Assembly (NCBI GenBank): GCA_916613615.1
Contig: OU744736.1
Coordinates: forward strand, 13,465,724-13,529,723
Source: Steromphala cineraria
Lineage: Eukaryota > Mollusca > Gastropoda > Trochida > Trochidae
Reading direction: 5' to 3'
Length of the DNA: 64,000 nucleotides
The notes below the pieces were generated by a model. That model searched no databases and had not been told where the DNA came from. It worked only from the letters and a program-made list of their open reading frames with translations. Position numbers and translations under genes: made by a program. This document shows, piece after piece, positions 47,565 through 61,100 of this stretch. Each line of letters opens with the position of its first letter. The first letter of the stretch is position 1.

Positions 47565-47639
47565 CGTGATGGGTTATGATATGCAGTTTATTCTAAAGGG
47601 CTGTCAGTAGGCTCATTCATGTCATCTTTTGCTGAATAC

Positions 47640-50600
47640 CTGCATGTACAAAAGAAAGAAGATAAAAAGCAGCAGCAAAAATGTCAGAAAACTCATTTGC
47701 GCAAAAGTATTAAAAAAATGACATCTTAAAATTTTGTTAAATCAATATTAGACATCTGTCAACAAAATAACATAATCTTGTTATGAACAACGAAAGTGAC
47801 ATATTTTGGAGTTGCATAAAAAATGTAATTTATAACTTCCAACCCCTCTTTAGACAGCTGTCGGAAGGGTGTTACCTCACTGTCTCAGAACTATATGTTA
47901 CTCAACGTGATAGTGATTCAAACAATCATGTGTAAAAAGCAGTACCATATCGCCTGAAAGTAAAAATCTTCTACTTCAATCTTAGTACTTTCCTCAGTAG
48001 CAAAACTTGTTGTTTACTTCCGTGTATGGGAGCATGATATAAGAGTTACCTCCCTTATAACCGGCCCGCGAAATTTAAAACTTCTGGTCGCCCGTGGCCT
48101 CCTCAGTGTTAAGTTAACGATATAATTTGCCATAAAATTATGACTGACTGATTTCATTGTTTGAAGTTTTTTTGTTTTGATTAAACATGTGTATATGAAA
48201 ATCATTTCACATTTGTTAAAAGCTTTGTGTTTTTTAATTTCTTATTGCACTTTTATCTCTCTCATTTCATTAAATCACTGATAAATCTACGTCCATGATT
48301 AAATATTAAACAAGTAACCACAAAATAATTTAATATTAGGCATGTTTTGTCTCGAATTGGAATATTGTATAAATAGAAAGAGAGACACTTCAAGCCCTAC
48401 CTCTCAGACATCGAAGAGCCATACATGCAATCAACTCTTCAAACTTATTCAGATTATCTAGAGGCGGCCGGTCACCCATCCTGTGATGAAACACCCTCAT
48501 TATTGCTGAACTTCACTGATTGTAGTAAATTAACTGAGCTATTTTGAAAAACTGTGGATTTGTTACAAAGAAATTGTCTGCCATATCTATTGTTTTATCT
48601 TACATATATAAACATACGTATCCATTATATCCAATGTTTGGTCTTAAGAACATTGAGTGCTTAGTGTATTTTGAAAAAGTGCAACCATGCACAGAGGCAT
48701 GTACTTAGTCAAGAAAGAAGAAGTCGACGATGAAGAATCTATTACGATAGAAAACTATAGAAAGTAGTCGGTGTTTCAGATTGTTAGACTGATTATTTTT
48801 AACTTGATAAAATGGATTTTATATATGACCTTTGCTTACTGACTTCTAAACAGTTTATAAGTTAAAGTTTAGATGTTATAGAAATGCATTCGACTTGCTC
48901 CTGTTTCTATATCAGTGTAACATGCACTTTTCTAAACGTTTAAAAGCAAGTTCACAGCCACATTATGAATCTATTTCTTGGTACAACGGCTGCTTTAGCC
49001 AATGATGTTTATATTTGTGAAACTATGATAAATGACGCCCTTATGAACTGAAGTTGAAAGTTACCATGAGCTTTATGGACAATGAAAAGGACACATATTA
49101 TGCTGATAAAACATTTTATTCATTTTTAACGAAAGCTATAAAATAATCAGATCAAACATAAAAAATACGATTTTAAAATGTCTTTTTTTAATGTAATTGA
49201 CTTAAAAAGACACATTGTTGTAAAGCATGATGAAGCAAAATATAAATAACATATATGATCATTACCCACAACGTTATGTACTTGAAAGAAAGATTTTATA
49301 TTAAATAATGTGGATGAAATATATCTATGATTCTATCTAACGTAGGCCTATTGCTTTGCAAGTTATAATTATAATAATAATAGGAGACTTGTATTGCGAT
49401 TTTCCATACTTTAAAATTGCTCTGATATATTTCTATCTACAAAAACTGAAGAAATGGTGTTTTTTTTATATTAGTAAACTTTATTTAGTATTATTTAGAA
49501 ATTATCCTATCTAGCTTAAGTGAACCAGCCATTTGCTGATTACGTATTTGTATACATATGATAATTGTAAGCATTTCAATTCATGTATTTGCCTGTATTT
49601 AAAATATAGAAAATATAAAAAAAGTTGCTCTGAAGTTTCAAAAGGGGATAGCCTGGCTAAAAATGGGTTTTCATAGATATTTTGAAAGCTGAATATTTCT
49701 GACTTTGTCTGACACCAAGTGGAAAGTTGTTTAAGGCAACAGCAACCTCAACAGCATATGAGGCCTTGAAGTTACCTTTCCATATGATCGATGATTTAAC
49801 TTTTGGTTCAGTACAGACAAAATTTAGATTCGAGTATTCACTTTTACATTAAAATTTTGTTTCAATTGCGATCACAATCTTAGAAAAAGTATTTATTCTG
49901 TATTGATTTTGAGAGTTTGATTTCCAAACATTGACCCGCATCGAACTAATCGAAGAAGTACTTGTTTCTTAACGGAAAATACTATGCAAGATTAACCCAT
50001 TTGCTTTATTTATCTATGCATTTATTTCACCTTTATTGGACTAAATGAGTTTGGCATCAAGGGTGAAATTGTGATGATCATTTTCTGTGTACGAAATATT
50101 AACACTTAAAGCATCTTATAAACCTTGCTTCAAGAGACAATACAACAAGCTTTTTCGAGGTCCTTAAAATGAAATTAAAATAAAAACTTCTTTTTTTGTA
50201 ACACAATATGGCAAGAAGGTCGGTTATAAGGGTTTACAAACTGGCATATAAAAGACAAATCATCTTTATACAATAACGCGGTCATGCATGGTGATAGAGA
50301 AGACAGAAATAAACAAAAATAAACAAGAGCAACATATAAACTAATTCAGCATGGATTTCCTATTATGATTTATATGAATGAAAGATTCAATATGCATGGA
50401 ATGTGTGAATACGGCGTTAACCCTTTTGCATTTTCTTTTGCTCAGTACTTGACAAAAGAGGAAAGTATATTTATTTTCAATATTTTGAAATACATGTATG
50501 ATTATATTTTCGTACACTGATAAATATCATTCATCAGAGTTCTTTCAAGGTAAATTTCATATCATAAGCTTATTAATAGTTAAAACCATAAGACAACACT

Positions 50601-50840
50601 CATGAAAGACTGTACCGTGCGTGTTTGAGAAACGCTTGTTATAGACGTTCTATTGCAAGACATACATGTATTGGCGACATTCTTATGCTATAATGAATCA
50701 AAGATGGTCTATCTTATGTTATTACTATGCCATGATTAGACCAGTCTTATAGGTCATTACTTAAGCAGTAAAGGACACAAACACCGACAAAGACTCGAAG
50801 CCGTTACGAAGCCCAATGCTTATCTTATTTCAGAAACTTA
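47640..50840. other. SH3YL1 promoter side and gene-free DNA
   Basis: The SH3YL1 promoter is expected around 47950-48070, the only GC-richer patch (CCGGCCCGCG, ACTTCCG). Beyond 48100 the sequence is AT-rich with no exon, RNA or repeat I can name. Confidence 0.45.
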
Positions 50841-51255
50841 CTTAGTATCATAAATCAAATATCAGTGACTTTCTTATGATAATAAATAACTGATAATCAA
50901 TTTTTTTAAAACACATAGTATAATAGAATGAATTATGACCGACTCTTAAAATTTGATATATTTGACGTTTACGTAAGCGGCATTGCTCATAACAAGTTCC
51001 AACGTTTTCCGAAAACAATATGTGTAAAAAAAGATTGATCGAATGGAGTTGTCGAATACACAACTTTCTAAATTTGTTCCAGAAAGACTCATATTAAAAC
51101 TAAGCCAAAGACAGACCAAGAAGATTTCTGTAACACTTCTTCAGTTCTGCTCCCTATGCTTGAAATGCATGAATTGCACGTGCCGTCATTTCTTTTCACG
51201 AAGTGCACATGTCGGGTCGCTACACACGTGCACCCGTCACGTGGCAAGACATGTT

Positions 51256-51516
51256 TATTTCACTAAAAGGAATGTAAATGTCTTCAAATGCATTTTTACT
51301 CGTTTCAGCTCAAAATACCTCAATAAATAAGGTCTTTAAACTCGGTCTTCACAGAAAGACCCATCGATCTGCCCATCCTACGTCTATTTCTCTGAAAAGA
51401 ATGTAAATGTCTTCAAATGCTTTTTGACTCGACTCAGCTCGAAGCACCTCAATTGATAAGGTCTTCAAGCTCGGTCTTCACAGACAGACTCATGGATCTG
51501 CCAATCAAACGTCACG
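51256..51516 (+). repeat. 130-bp tandem duplication
   Basis: AATGTAAATGTCTTCAAATGC starts at 51271 and 51401. The two units also share CTCGGTCTTCACAGA and GATCTGCC with about 10-15% divergence. Confidence 0.8.
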
Positions 51517-52158
51517 GGGTCAAGATTCGTCTCCAAGAATTGACATTTTTGTACAAGAATTTTTTCTTCAACACGTTCGTTACGTATCTGTATAAAACCG
51601 CTACCATTCTTCGAAACCGGTTGAGTAGAATTGCACCAATTTACGCTGGATTCTGAAATACAAGTAAACGAAAATTTCAATAAATCATTAAACTTACGTT
51701 TGTAAGTTATGTTGTCATATATTTATTTAACAATAGGCAATAGTATGTATTATATTTCAAAAGGTTTTGAATTGAAAGTACAATACATTTGATTTTAATG
51801 AAATGAAATTTTAGCTAGTGAAAATAGCAATAAGTAATATACTCTGTTCCCTGTCTCAATTTTCTTCATTAGCGATTACAATTTCTGTAGGTCTTTTACT
51901 CATTTACAAACATGAATAAGGATAAAAAAAATCAGAAATATACTGGATGTTACAATCACCAAACATGACACTACAATCAAACACGCGTTTGGCGCATTGC
52001 TGCAAAAAAAAATTACATTGGCCTTCTAAAGACACTGCCCAGACCACAAGGACATGATGCATGGGTATGTTATATATAGTAAATGAGGAATACCCATGTA
52101 GCAAGTGCTTGTGGCCCAGACTGGATCGAATCCTGCCTTGCGTGGAGTAACTACCAAC

Positions 52159-55100
52159 CTGACGTCCATGGATTTCGACTCAGTCCTCCGGAACTCCCCC
52201 TCGAAGCTAATGAGATGCTCCAGGTCATCCTCACTTCGGTCCTGGTCAGATTTGGGGGAGTCAGTTTGAGGGGGGTCAGCGTTAAGGATATGGAACCTGT
52301 ACCCCCTCACGTAGTGCTCGTCTATGTGATCTTGGTCATACTGGGGAAGATGGTAGTAGGGTTATTAAAGGGACAGTAGACATTTTTAGGTTAACAGTCT
52401 TTGCGCAAACAAACACAATAATGAGAGCAAGGTACAAAAGCACCTTCACTACATTTAACTTCCATCCGAAATAAATCTGGGATCCAAATTTCAATTGAAC
52501 TTAATAATTTCACTATTTTGATAACACAACCGCAAAAATGAGTTTCAATAATTTGAATAATCTCCAGAAATTGCTTATAGTCTCCTATATTCATGAACAA
52601 ATATCTAGGGGAGACTAGGGCAAAGCGCGCCCCCTAACATATAAGTGCGTCTAATGGGCACCCCGACATGTACAGAATGCAGCTTGAACCATATTTCTTA
52701 TAATTGTCAGATAGACTGTTACATGGCACATGCTTTTTTAATCTACCATTTTGGAATATGGATATATTTACGTAAATGTATTTTGACTATAAGGGGGCGC
52801 GCTTTGCCCTGTAGTTTGGGGCGCTATGCCCCATGTGAAAAACAACACAGAATGTGATAGATTTTACACACCTATAATTAGCCAATACTAGTCAAAAACT
52901 ATCATCTTGATAATGCAAGGCAACTATCGAACTCATATGAAGGATAGAAATAACATAAAAGTTGGCAATATATGCAAGGATGCTTAAAATGTTCATTAAC
53001 ATGTCATGGACCTACATGTTCAACATTCTCAATGACCAAATATCATTATGGTTGGTAGATGTACATTTCTTTTAACTACGAAAGTGTTGCTAATGTAGGT
53101 CATTGACTATAAAAACTAGTAATAAATAAAAGAAAATAAGAATTGAATTGGTTATATGGACGAATTAAAGAATTAACATCATTTATTTTGTGTCGAACTT
53201 GGCATAACGGCATAACATTGCTTATCGTTTAGGGTTGAAGAGTGTTATACTATAGATTATATTATCATGATTTAAAAAGCAACAGAAAAATATGTTTTTG
53301 TAACTGTTACTTGTCGTCATTCTTTAACTAAACTAAACCCTTTAAGTAAAATTGTATATTTCATTTTTATAGAATACAACAGAATGCTGATATGAAAATG
53401 ATAGTTCTCCTTTACATTATTTTCTTAAGAAATGTAGAATAACAACTTTTACACCAATATGTTAACCCAAAAGATATATTTTATAACACACGGGGCAAAG
53501 CGCTCCCCCCGGCGCGTTTTGCCCCATCAAGGACAGCATTCGTTATGTACATCACAGAAAATCTTTAAAGCAAGTAATTACAAATTTCATTATTCAATGA
53601 ATTAATGATACCAATTCATGCTACATGTGCACGAGAATTTAATGTTCCGTTTTGTATTTTTATGAAATATTTCAATTTGAGACATATCGGCGTTTTTTAT
53701 AGTAAAATCGGAATATGTAAATTTCTGCAGCCACAACTCAGGCAAATGATTCCAGCGTTGCTCACAAGGCTTCATTACGGTTACTTTTATTTGTTGGTAA
53801 TGAACATTTGTCGATAGTTTTGAAGAAATAACGCGTGGTCACTTTCCCCGGGGGCGCGCTTTGCCCTGGTCTCCCTTACTTAATTCGTAAAAAATCCTTA
53901 ATCCTTAAAAATGGTCTCAATACTCCTTCATTTATTGGGGTAGAGTTACTCGAATGTTCCCGTCAACATGATGCATATTTGACATTCTTTTCAAAACAGG
54001 GAGTATTTTTTTAATGATGTAAAACTAAATTATTGGGTTAATGACGGGCAAGAACTTGTATATCGCTTACCATATCACGTCCCATATTCTTCAAAGTAAC
54101 CAACCATTTGAAGTAGGTGAATTTTCCCGTCGTTTTCTCAAGCACAAGATTGAAGCCTTCTCCTGTTGGTTTCAACTGAAGCTTGGACTTGTCAGGTATT
54201 TTATGAAACCCTCCAATCATACCGTATATGCCAGTGAATGTACCAGAGAATTTTAACCATTCTGTAATTGAGGGAAAAGTCTCTTAAATGTTTCATACGA
54301 AATTGCATCATATTTGTTGAAATTTTAAATATATTTAGATTTCAGAGGAAATGACGTAAACGATTTTAACCATTTTGTAAGAGGGATTTGAAAGAGATTG
54401 TTTCATGAAAAAAACACTTAAAATGTAACAATAAGATACCAGACAATTTTCACCTTCAACAATATATTTCAACTTAAAGAAAATTGTCTAACCCCATTCT
54501 AATTTGTCAAACTCACCATTTGTATCTTCTTGAAGTCTGTGGAGATAGAACATGGAAAAGATTAATAATGCTTATCGTCATTGTATGCATGATGTAAATA
54601 ATAGTTTGCAATTATTAACCTTCTTCAAACGACTTCTTCTCACAACACTATAAAAGAGGGACAGACAACCATCAGCAAAAATATTATATATATTATCTGA
54701 TTAAAACGAAAAGAACGTTTATGAAATTATGATATAAGCTCACGAAAACAGTCGGAGGTCAAATATCAAAGTTAAAATTAGATACTAGTAATAAAACGAA
54801 CTCAGTACATTGCTTTTATTAAAGGGACACTTGCAATGTAACGTGTGTCAAAGTTCGAGCACGTTTTCATAAATGACGTCATGATAAAATAATACCGTTG
54901 ACAACGTTTGCAAAAGAACGTACAAACCACAGTGTGTTCAAATTTACATTATGTCTAAATATCTTCGGCACGTTTATTGATTTAAACATTAAATATGTCT
55001 TCCTCGTTGGTGAACATTTGTGTTTTATCAAAATAATTTTTGAAAATTCTACTGACATTTATAAATTTCGACTCTTTGAAAAAAAAACACTTTAAAGAAT

Positions 55101-58100
55101 TCTTTGAACGACGATTTAACCTTTGTGCTTATCAGTTTGAGAATACGACATAAAAGGTTCGAAATAGTTGTACTTTCTTTTGTCTGGCTATTTATTTGAC
55201 CTGATCAACATTAATCATATATTTCAAGCACCTGACCTCTCATCTCCATCAGGCCGTTTGGCTGGGAGGTACTCCCCTTCCACCTTGAACTCTCGTTTCT
55301 TGGACGCCATCTTCTTCACCATGGTTACTGAAATATAAATAAATATATACCTGGTTAAAGAATGTTCTGCCAGAGGTACACCTTCGGGACTCCTGGAAGC
55401 ATATATCAGATGTTGGACTTTTCCTTCTGTCTGCTGGTTGAGACCATCAGGACATTCTGGCCATAGGCAGTCTTAAGGGTACTCAAACTTTGCAGTCCTC
55501 TGAGACACTTTGCATTGAGTGTGTGTTCATTAGGCATTTCTATGAACATTTAATTCATTTAAAAAATCCTACCTTTCTCTAAGTAAAAATCGTCCCTGTG
55601 TTCAATCAGGATCATTCCACTGTACAATAAGTGTACCAGACTAGTGATAAGAAGTGCTGAGGACCTTCAATTTATATGGACGAATGCAATGGGTTTTTTG
55701 GAATAATTAAAGAAAATCGTAATATATTTTTCCTCCTGCTAAACAGACGAAATACTTCAAATTATACTATCAAGCTTATTGGAAGATATTGTTACCAATT
55801 CCAATGATAAAAACTGTTCTACCTATATTCTCGTTTACACAGCATGAACAAATAAGTTTTGATTAGAAATAGTCAATGGTAAAACCTCACCCGGATATCG
55901 TAACGTCTTGAGCCAGCGACTATCATCCGTCTTCATAAGCAGATCAGCCCAGAACCCACAAGCTAGAGTAGTACAGCTGAACCCGAGCAGGCCTCCCTTC
56001 TCTTCGTGTACACTCGCTAGGTTCAAGAAGCGCCTCTTTCCTGTGAAGTGGACGTAAAATCATCAACTTTATTTTCGTCTAGTCTAAAAGGCTACAAACT
56101 ACTTTTTTTAAGCCACACGCCGTCAAGTGATATTTAGGGATATTTTTGATATTTTGTTCTGGTAATAGTAACTGTTCTTCAAAGCAACGTTTATGATAAA
56201 ACTATGAATGCTACCCTATTAACTTAAAAATAGAGCCATTGGCTCTGTAGCTCATCAGGCATCATTGCCATCATATCAAGTTTGCTTTATACAGGCAAGA
56301 TGAGCTAAAAATTAAACTGATGTTACCTATTGCAAGAAAACCTATAAAAAAATTACAAAACAAATGTATTATTATTCAACACTTTCTAGATCGCCAATAT
56401 CAGACAGTGAAAGAAGTCCACACTAAAATATCCAAGGAGAAATAAATTTGTCAAAGACTGTCATCTAATGGAGAAAAATAGGTTTTTAAGATTGTGACCC
56501 CTGTGACCCCTGTGACCCTATTTGGGGTCATGGGGTCACAAAACCTACAGTTTAGAATCCCAATTGGCCAAGGAGTCTACATGCAGTCTTTCAGCTCAAT
56601 AGACCTTTAGGAGCTAAAGATGATGATGAAAATAAGTTTTTAAGGTTGTGACCCCTGTGACCCTATTTGGGGTCATGGGGTCACGAAATCTATAATTTAG
56701 AATTCCCATTGGCCAAGGAGTCTGCACGTATAATTTCAGCTCTCTAGACCTTTTGGAACTTGAGAAGAAGATGAAAATAGTTTTTTAAGGTTGTGACCCC
56801 TGTGACCCTATTTGGGGTCACAGGGTCAACAAAGTTACAAATTAGAATCCCCTTTGTCCAAGGAGTCTGCACATATCAATATTAACTCTCTAGACTTTTT
56901 GGAACTGGAGAAGAAGATGAGAATTGGTTTTTAAGATTGTGACCCCTGTGACCCTATTTGGGGTCATGGGGTCACGAAATCTACAATTAAGAATCCCGAT
57001 TGGCCAAGGAGTCTGCACATATCATTTTCAACTCTATAGTCCTTTTAGTACTGGAGAAGAAGATGAAAATAGGTTTTTAAGGTTGTGACCCCTGTGACCC
57101 TATTTGGGGTCACAGGTTCACCAAAGTTACAAATTAGAATCCCCATTGTCCAAGGAGTCTGCACATATCACTTTCAACTCTCTAGTCCTTTTAGAACTGG
57201 AGAAGATGATGAAAATAGGTTTTTAAGGTTGTGACCCATGTGACCCTATTTGGGGTCATGGGGTCACGAAATCTACAATTTAGAATCCCCATTGGCCAAG
57301 GAGTCTGCACATATCGTTTTTAACTCTCTAGTCCTTTTAGAACTGGAGAAGAAGATGAAAATAGGTTTTTAAGGTTGTGACCCCTGTGACCCTATTTGGG
57401 GTCACAGGGTCACCAAAGTTACAAATTAGAATCCCCATTGGCCAAGGAGTCTGCACATATAATTTTTAACTCTCTACTCCATTTGGAACTGAAGAAGAAG
57501 ATGAAAATAGGTATTTAAGGTTGTGACCCCTGTGACCCTATTTGGGGTCACAGGGTCACCAAAGTTACAAATTAGAATCCCCATTGGCCAAGGAGTCTGC
57601 ACATATAATTTTTAACTCTCTACTCCTTTTGGAACTTGAGAAGAAGATGAAAATAGGTTTTTAAGGTTGTGACCCCTGTGACCCTATTTGGGGTCATGGG
57701 GTCACCAAAGTTACAAATTAGAATCTCCATATGCTAAGGTACTTGTACACAAAATTTCAGCTCTCTAATGTGTATGGTTCATGAGGAGAAGTCGAAAGTG
57801 TCAAAAGTTTACGGACGGACGACGGACGACGGACGACGGACGACGGACGGACGGACGCCGGACGACGGGCCATGCCATAAGCCCATCTGGACTTTCAGTC
57901 CTGATGAGCTAAAAATAGTTCGTTTAATTATTGTATCACGTTTGTATTTCTATCTGTGCTCTTCTTTCAAAATTGTTAAATGAATGTTAATGATATTTAA
58001 TGTACATATTAGAGAGAGGGTTTACTAACTTTTATAACTTGTACCAAATCCTTTTGTGATGAATAAAATATGTTTAAAACAAACAACGACAATAGTTGTT

Positions 58101-61100
58101 AGCACAGTGTATGACAAACACACGTAAAATCACAAATACATTTAAACAATTAAGTTATTTTTGTGGAAGTAATTTATTGTTAAGACATGAAAATGAAGTA
58201 ATGAATCATTCATCATAACGAAGTTGTTTTTGTCAACAAAGAAAAGTACCTTTAATTGCAACCAAGGCCCCTGTTTCCAGGTCAACACAGCCATGACATG
58301 CCATAGAGATACCATTCCCAGTACCTAATCGAAAAAATGACTCATAAATCATGACATTGAATAAATCTTTAAATAAAAATATGACAATTATTTATTGTTT
58401 GAAATTATGAAAAACATTTCAGGGGCATAACCATATTACCACAGCAGCGTGAACAAAAAACCGTTTAACGTAATAAGGTCACATGTAACATTTTTTCTAA
58501 AATACATGTTTTTATCATTTCATTTAGTACACATAATTCTCTGTCTAGTCCCATTTAGAAAAATATGTTTATCTCTAATGTTTTTGTTATATTGGAGAAA
58601 AAACAAGAATTTGTTTCAATAGCAAAAAGGGCACATGTGCTTGTGATTTTGTGTACTCAGATTTTGTGGATGATATTTTCATATATTTCCATCTCAAGTA
58701 AATACGTGTATGTATTGTTAAATTATGTGTGTTCTTGGTTTTGAGAAGTTAGTTTCCATCCATTAAATTACTCGCCAAGCGATATTTATAACAAATTTGT
58801 CACATGAGTCCTTGTTTCATGGAAGTAGATCACAAAATGTTTTCTTATGACAAAAATTCGTTTAATTTTATCACCAATATATTTGTACCAATTCACAATG
58901 GAGTTATAACGATAAAACCATTCATATATCAACGTAATGCTATAAAAGTTCAAAACTTCTCACTATGTATATAAGTGAGTTCAAAAAGGGCACATGTGTT
59001 CCTTACACATAGGCCCTTTCCGCAGAGTCATATTTTTATTTTCCTATTTGCTGTGATAATATGCCAATATCACTAGAAACATTGTCAAAGAAATTAAGTC
59101 TTTGAGTAAAATAATGTATTAAAATGGTTAAGGACCTATTAAAATGATAAATTTCAAAAATCACATTTTGTAATGATAACTCAGATGTGTCAAATTGTAA
59201 CATGTGACCCTTTTGCATGCACCCCTTCGTTTATAATATACAAAATATATCGAATGACAGTCGAACCTCGTTTAACCGCACGTGTTGGTTCCTCATGAAA
59301 AGTGAATGAAAAAGTTATTGACCAGACTTTTTTTTTCTGAAATAGGCAAAAATGTCAATATATATTTTCGATACTGACCAGTCGGCAGTGCCCCTACTGT
59401 AAAGGGTAGGGGCTTTAGCTCTACATCCGGGTTGTTGATATCAACTCCCTCGTTATACCGCGGTATCAGATTATGTAGTACCTCGTGCATTAACCCATCA
59501 CCGCCGGATACGATAACTCTGTAAATAAATTAGAAAATCAAATATTTAAAAAATTTCATTTTTGATATGTTTATCATCATCATATTTGCTATAATGGTGT
59601 CATTGGCAATTTTACATTTATGTTTTTAGAAATATCTGCATTATTTTGGATAGTTAGGGGAGACCAGGGCAAAGCGCGCCCCCGGGGCAAAGTGACCACG
59701 CGTTATTTCTCCAAACCTATCGACAAATGGAGTAATTTTTCATTACCAACGAATGAAAGTAACCGTAATGAAGCTTTGTGACCAACGCTGGAATCATTTG
59801 CCTGAGTTGTGAACGCAGAATTTCAAATATTCGAAAAAACGCGATTTTACTTTATGGAACGGATATATCTCAAATTCAAATATTTAATAAAAATACAAAA
59901 CAGAACATTGAACTCTCGTGCACATGTCACATGAATTGGTATCATTAATTCATTGAATAATGAAATTTGTAAATACTTACTTTAATGACTTTCTGTGATG
60001 TTCATAACAAATGCTACCCTTAATTGGGCAAAACGTGCCGGGGGGAGCGCTTTGCCCCGTGTGTTATTAAAAAATATATCATTTTGGTTAACATATTGGT
60101 GTTAAAGTTATTATTTTGCATTTCTTAAGCACATAATGTAAAGGAGAACTATCATTTTCATATCAGCATTCTGCTTTTTTATATTAAAATGAAATATACC
60201 ATTTTACTTAAGAATCACGACAAGAAACAGTTACCAAAGCATATTTTGCTGTTGTTTTTTAAATCACGAATATATAATTCATTGTATATTACTGTTCAAC
60301 CCTAAACGATAAGCAATTTATGCCGTTCTGCCAAGTCCGAAACGAAATAGTTGTATGAATTCTTTAATTCGTCCATATAACCAATTCAATTTACTTATAT
60401 TCTATTATTTTACTGGTTTTTATATTCAATAACCTATATTATCAACACATTCGTAGTTGAAAGAAATGTGCATGTACCAACCATAACGATATTTGGTCAT
60501 TGAGAATGTTGAACATGTAGGTCCATGACATGTTAAGGAATATTTTGCGCATTCTTGCATATATTGTCAACTTTTATGTTAATTCTATCCTTCATATGGG
60601 TTCGATAGTTGCCTTGCATTATCAAGATGATAGCTTTTTATTTGTATTGGCTGATTATATGTGTGTAATATCTATTACATTCTGTGTTGTTTTTCGAATG
60701 GGGCAAAGCGCCCAGGGGATTGGGCACTTTGCCCCAAACTACAGGGCAAAGCGCGCCCCCTTTGTCAAAATATATTTACGTAAAAATATCCGTATGCCGA
60801 AATGGCATATTAAAAAAGCATGTGCCATGTTACAGTGTATCTGATAAGTATTAGAGATTGTGTGCAAGTTGCATTCTGTACATGTCGGGGTGCCCACTAG
60901 ACGGACTTTTATGTTAGGGGGCGCGCTTTGCCCTGGTCTCCCCTACATAGGGACAGAACAAGTAGCATTTTTTTCTATTTCTTCGAGTTTTCCAAATGAA
61001 TTATTACTTTATGACAAATGATTTATCATAAAAGGGTCACATATCTCAAAATCAAACCTTATTATCCTTAGTAGAATAAGATACTGACAAGCGATAACAA

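Noticed and set aside
57768..57983. 71-codon frame with TTDDGRRTTDG-like peptide
   Set aside because: It translates the ACGG microsatellite end of the pearl-like element; the likeness to the protease repeat (TTDD) is coincidence.
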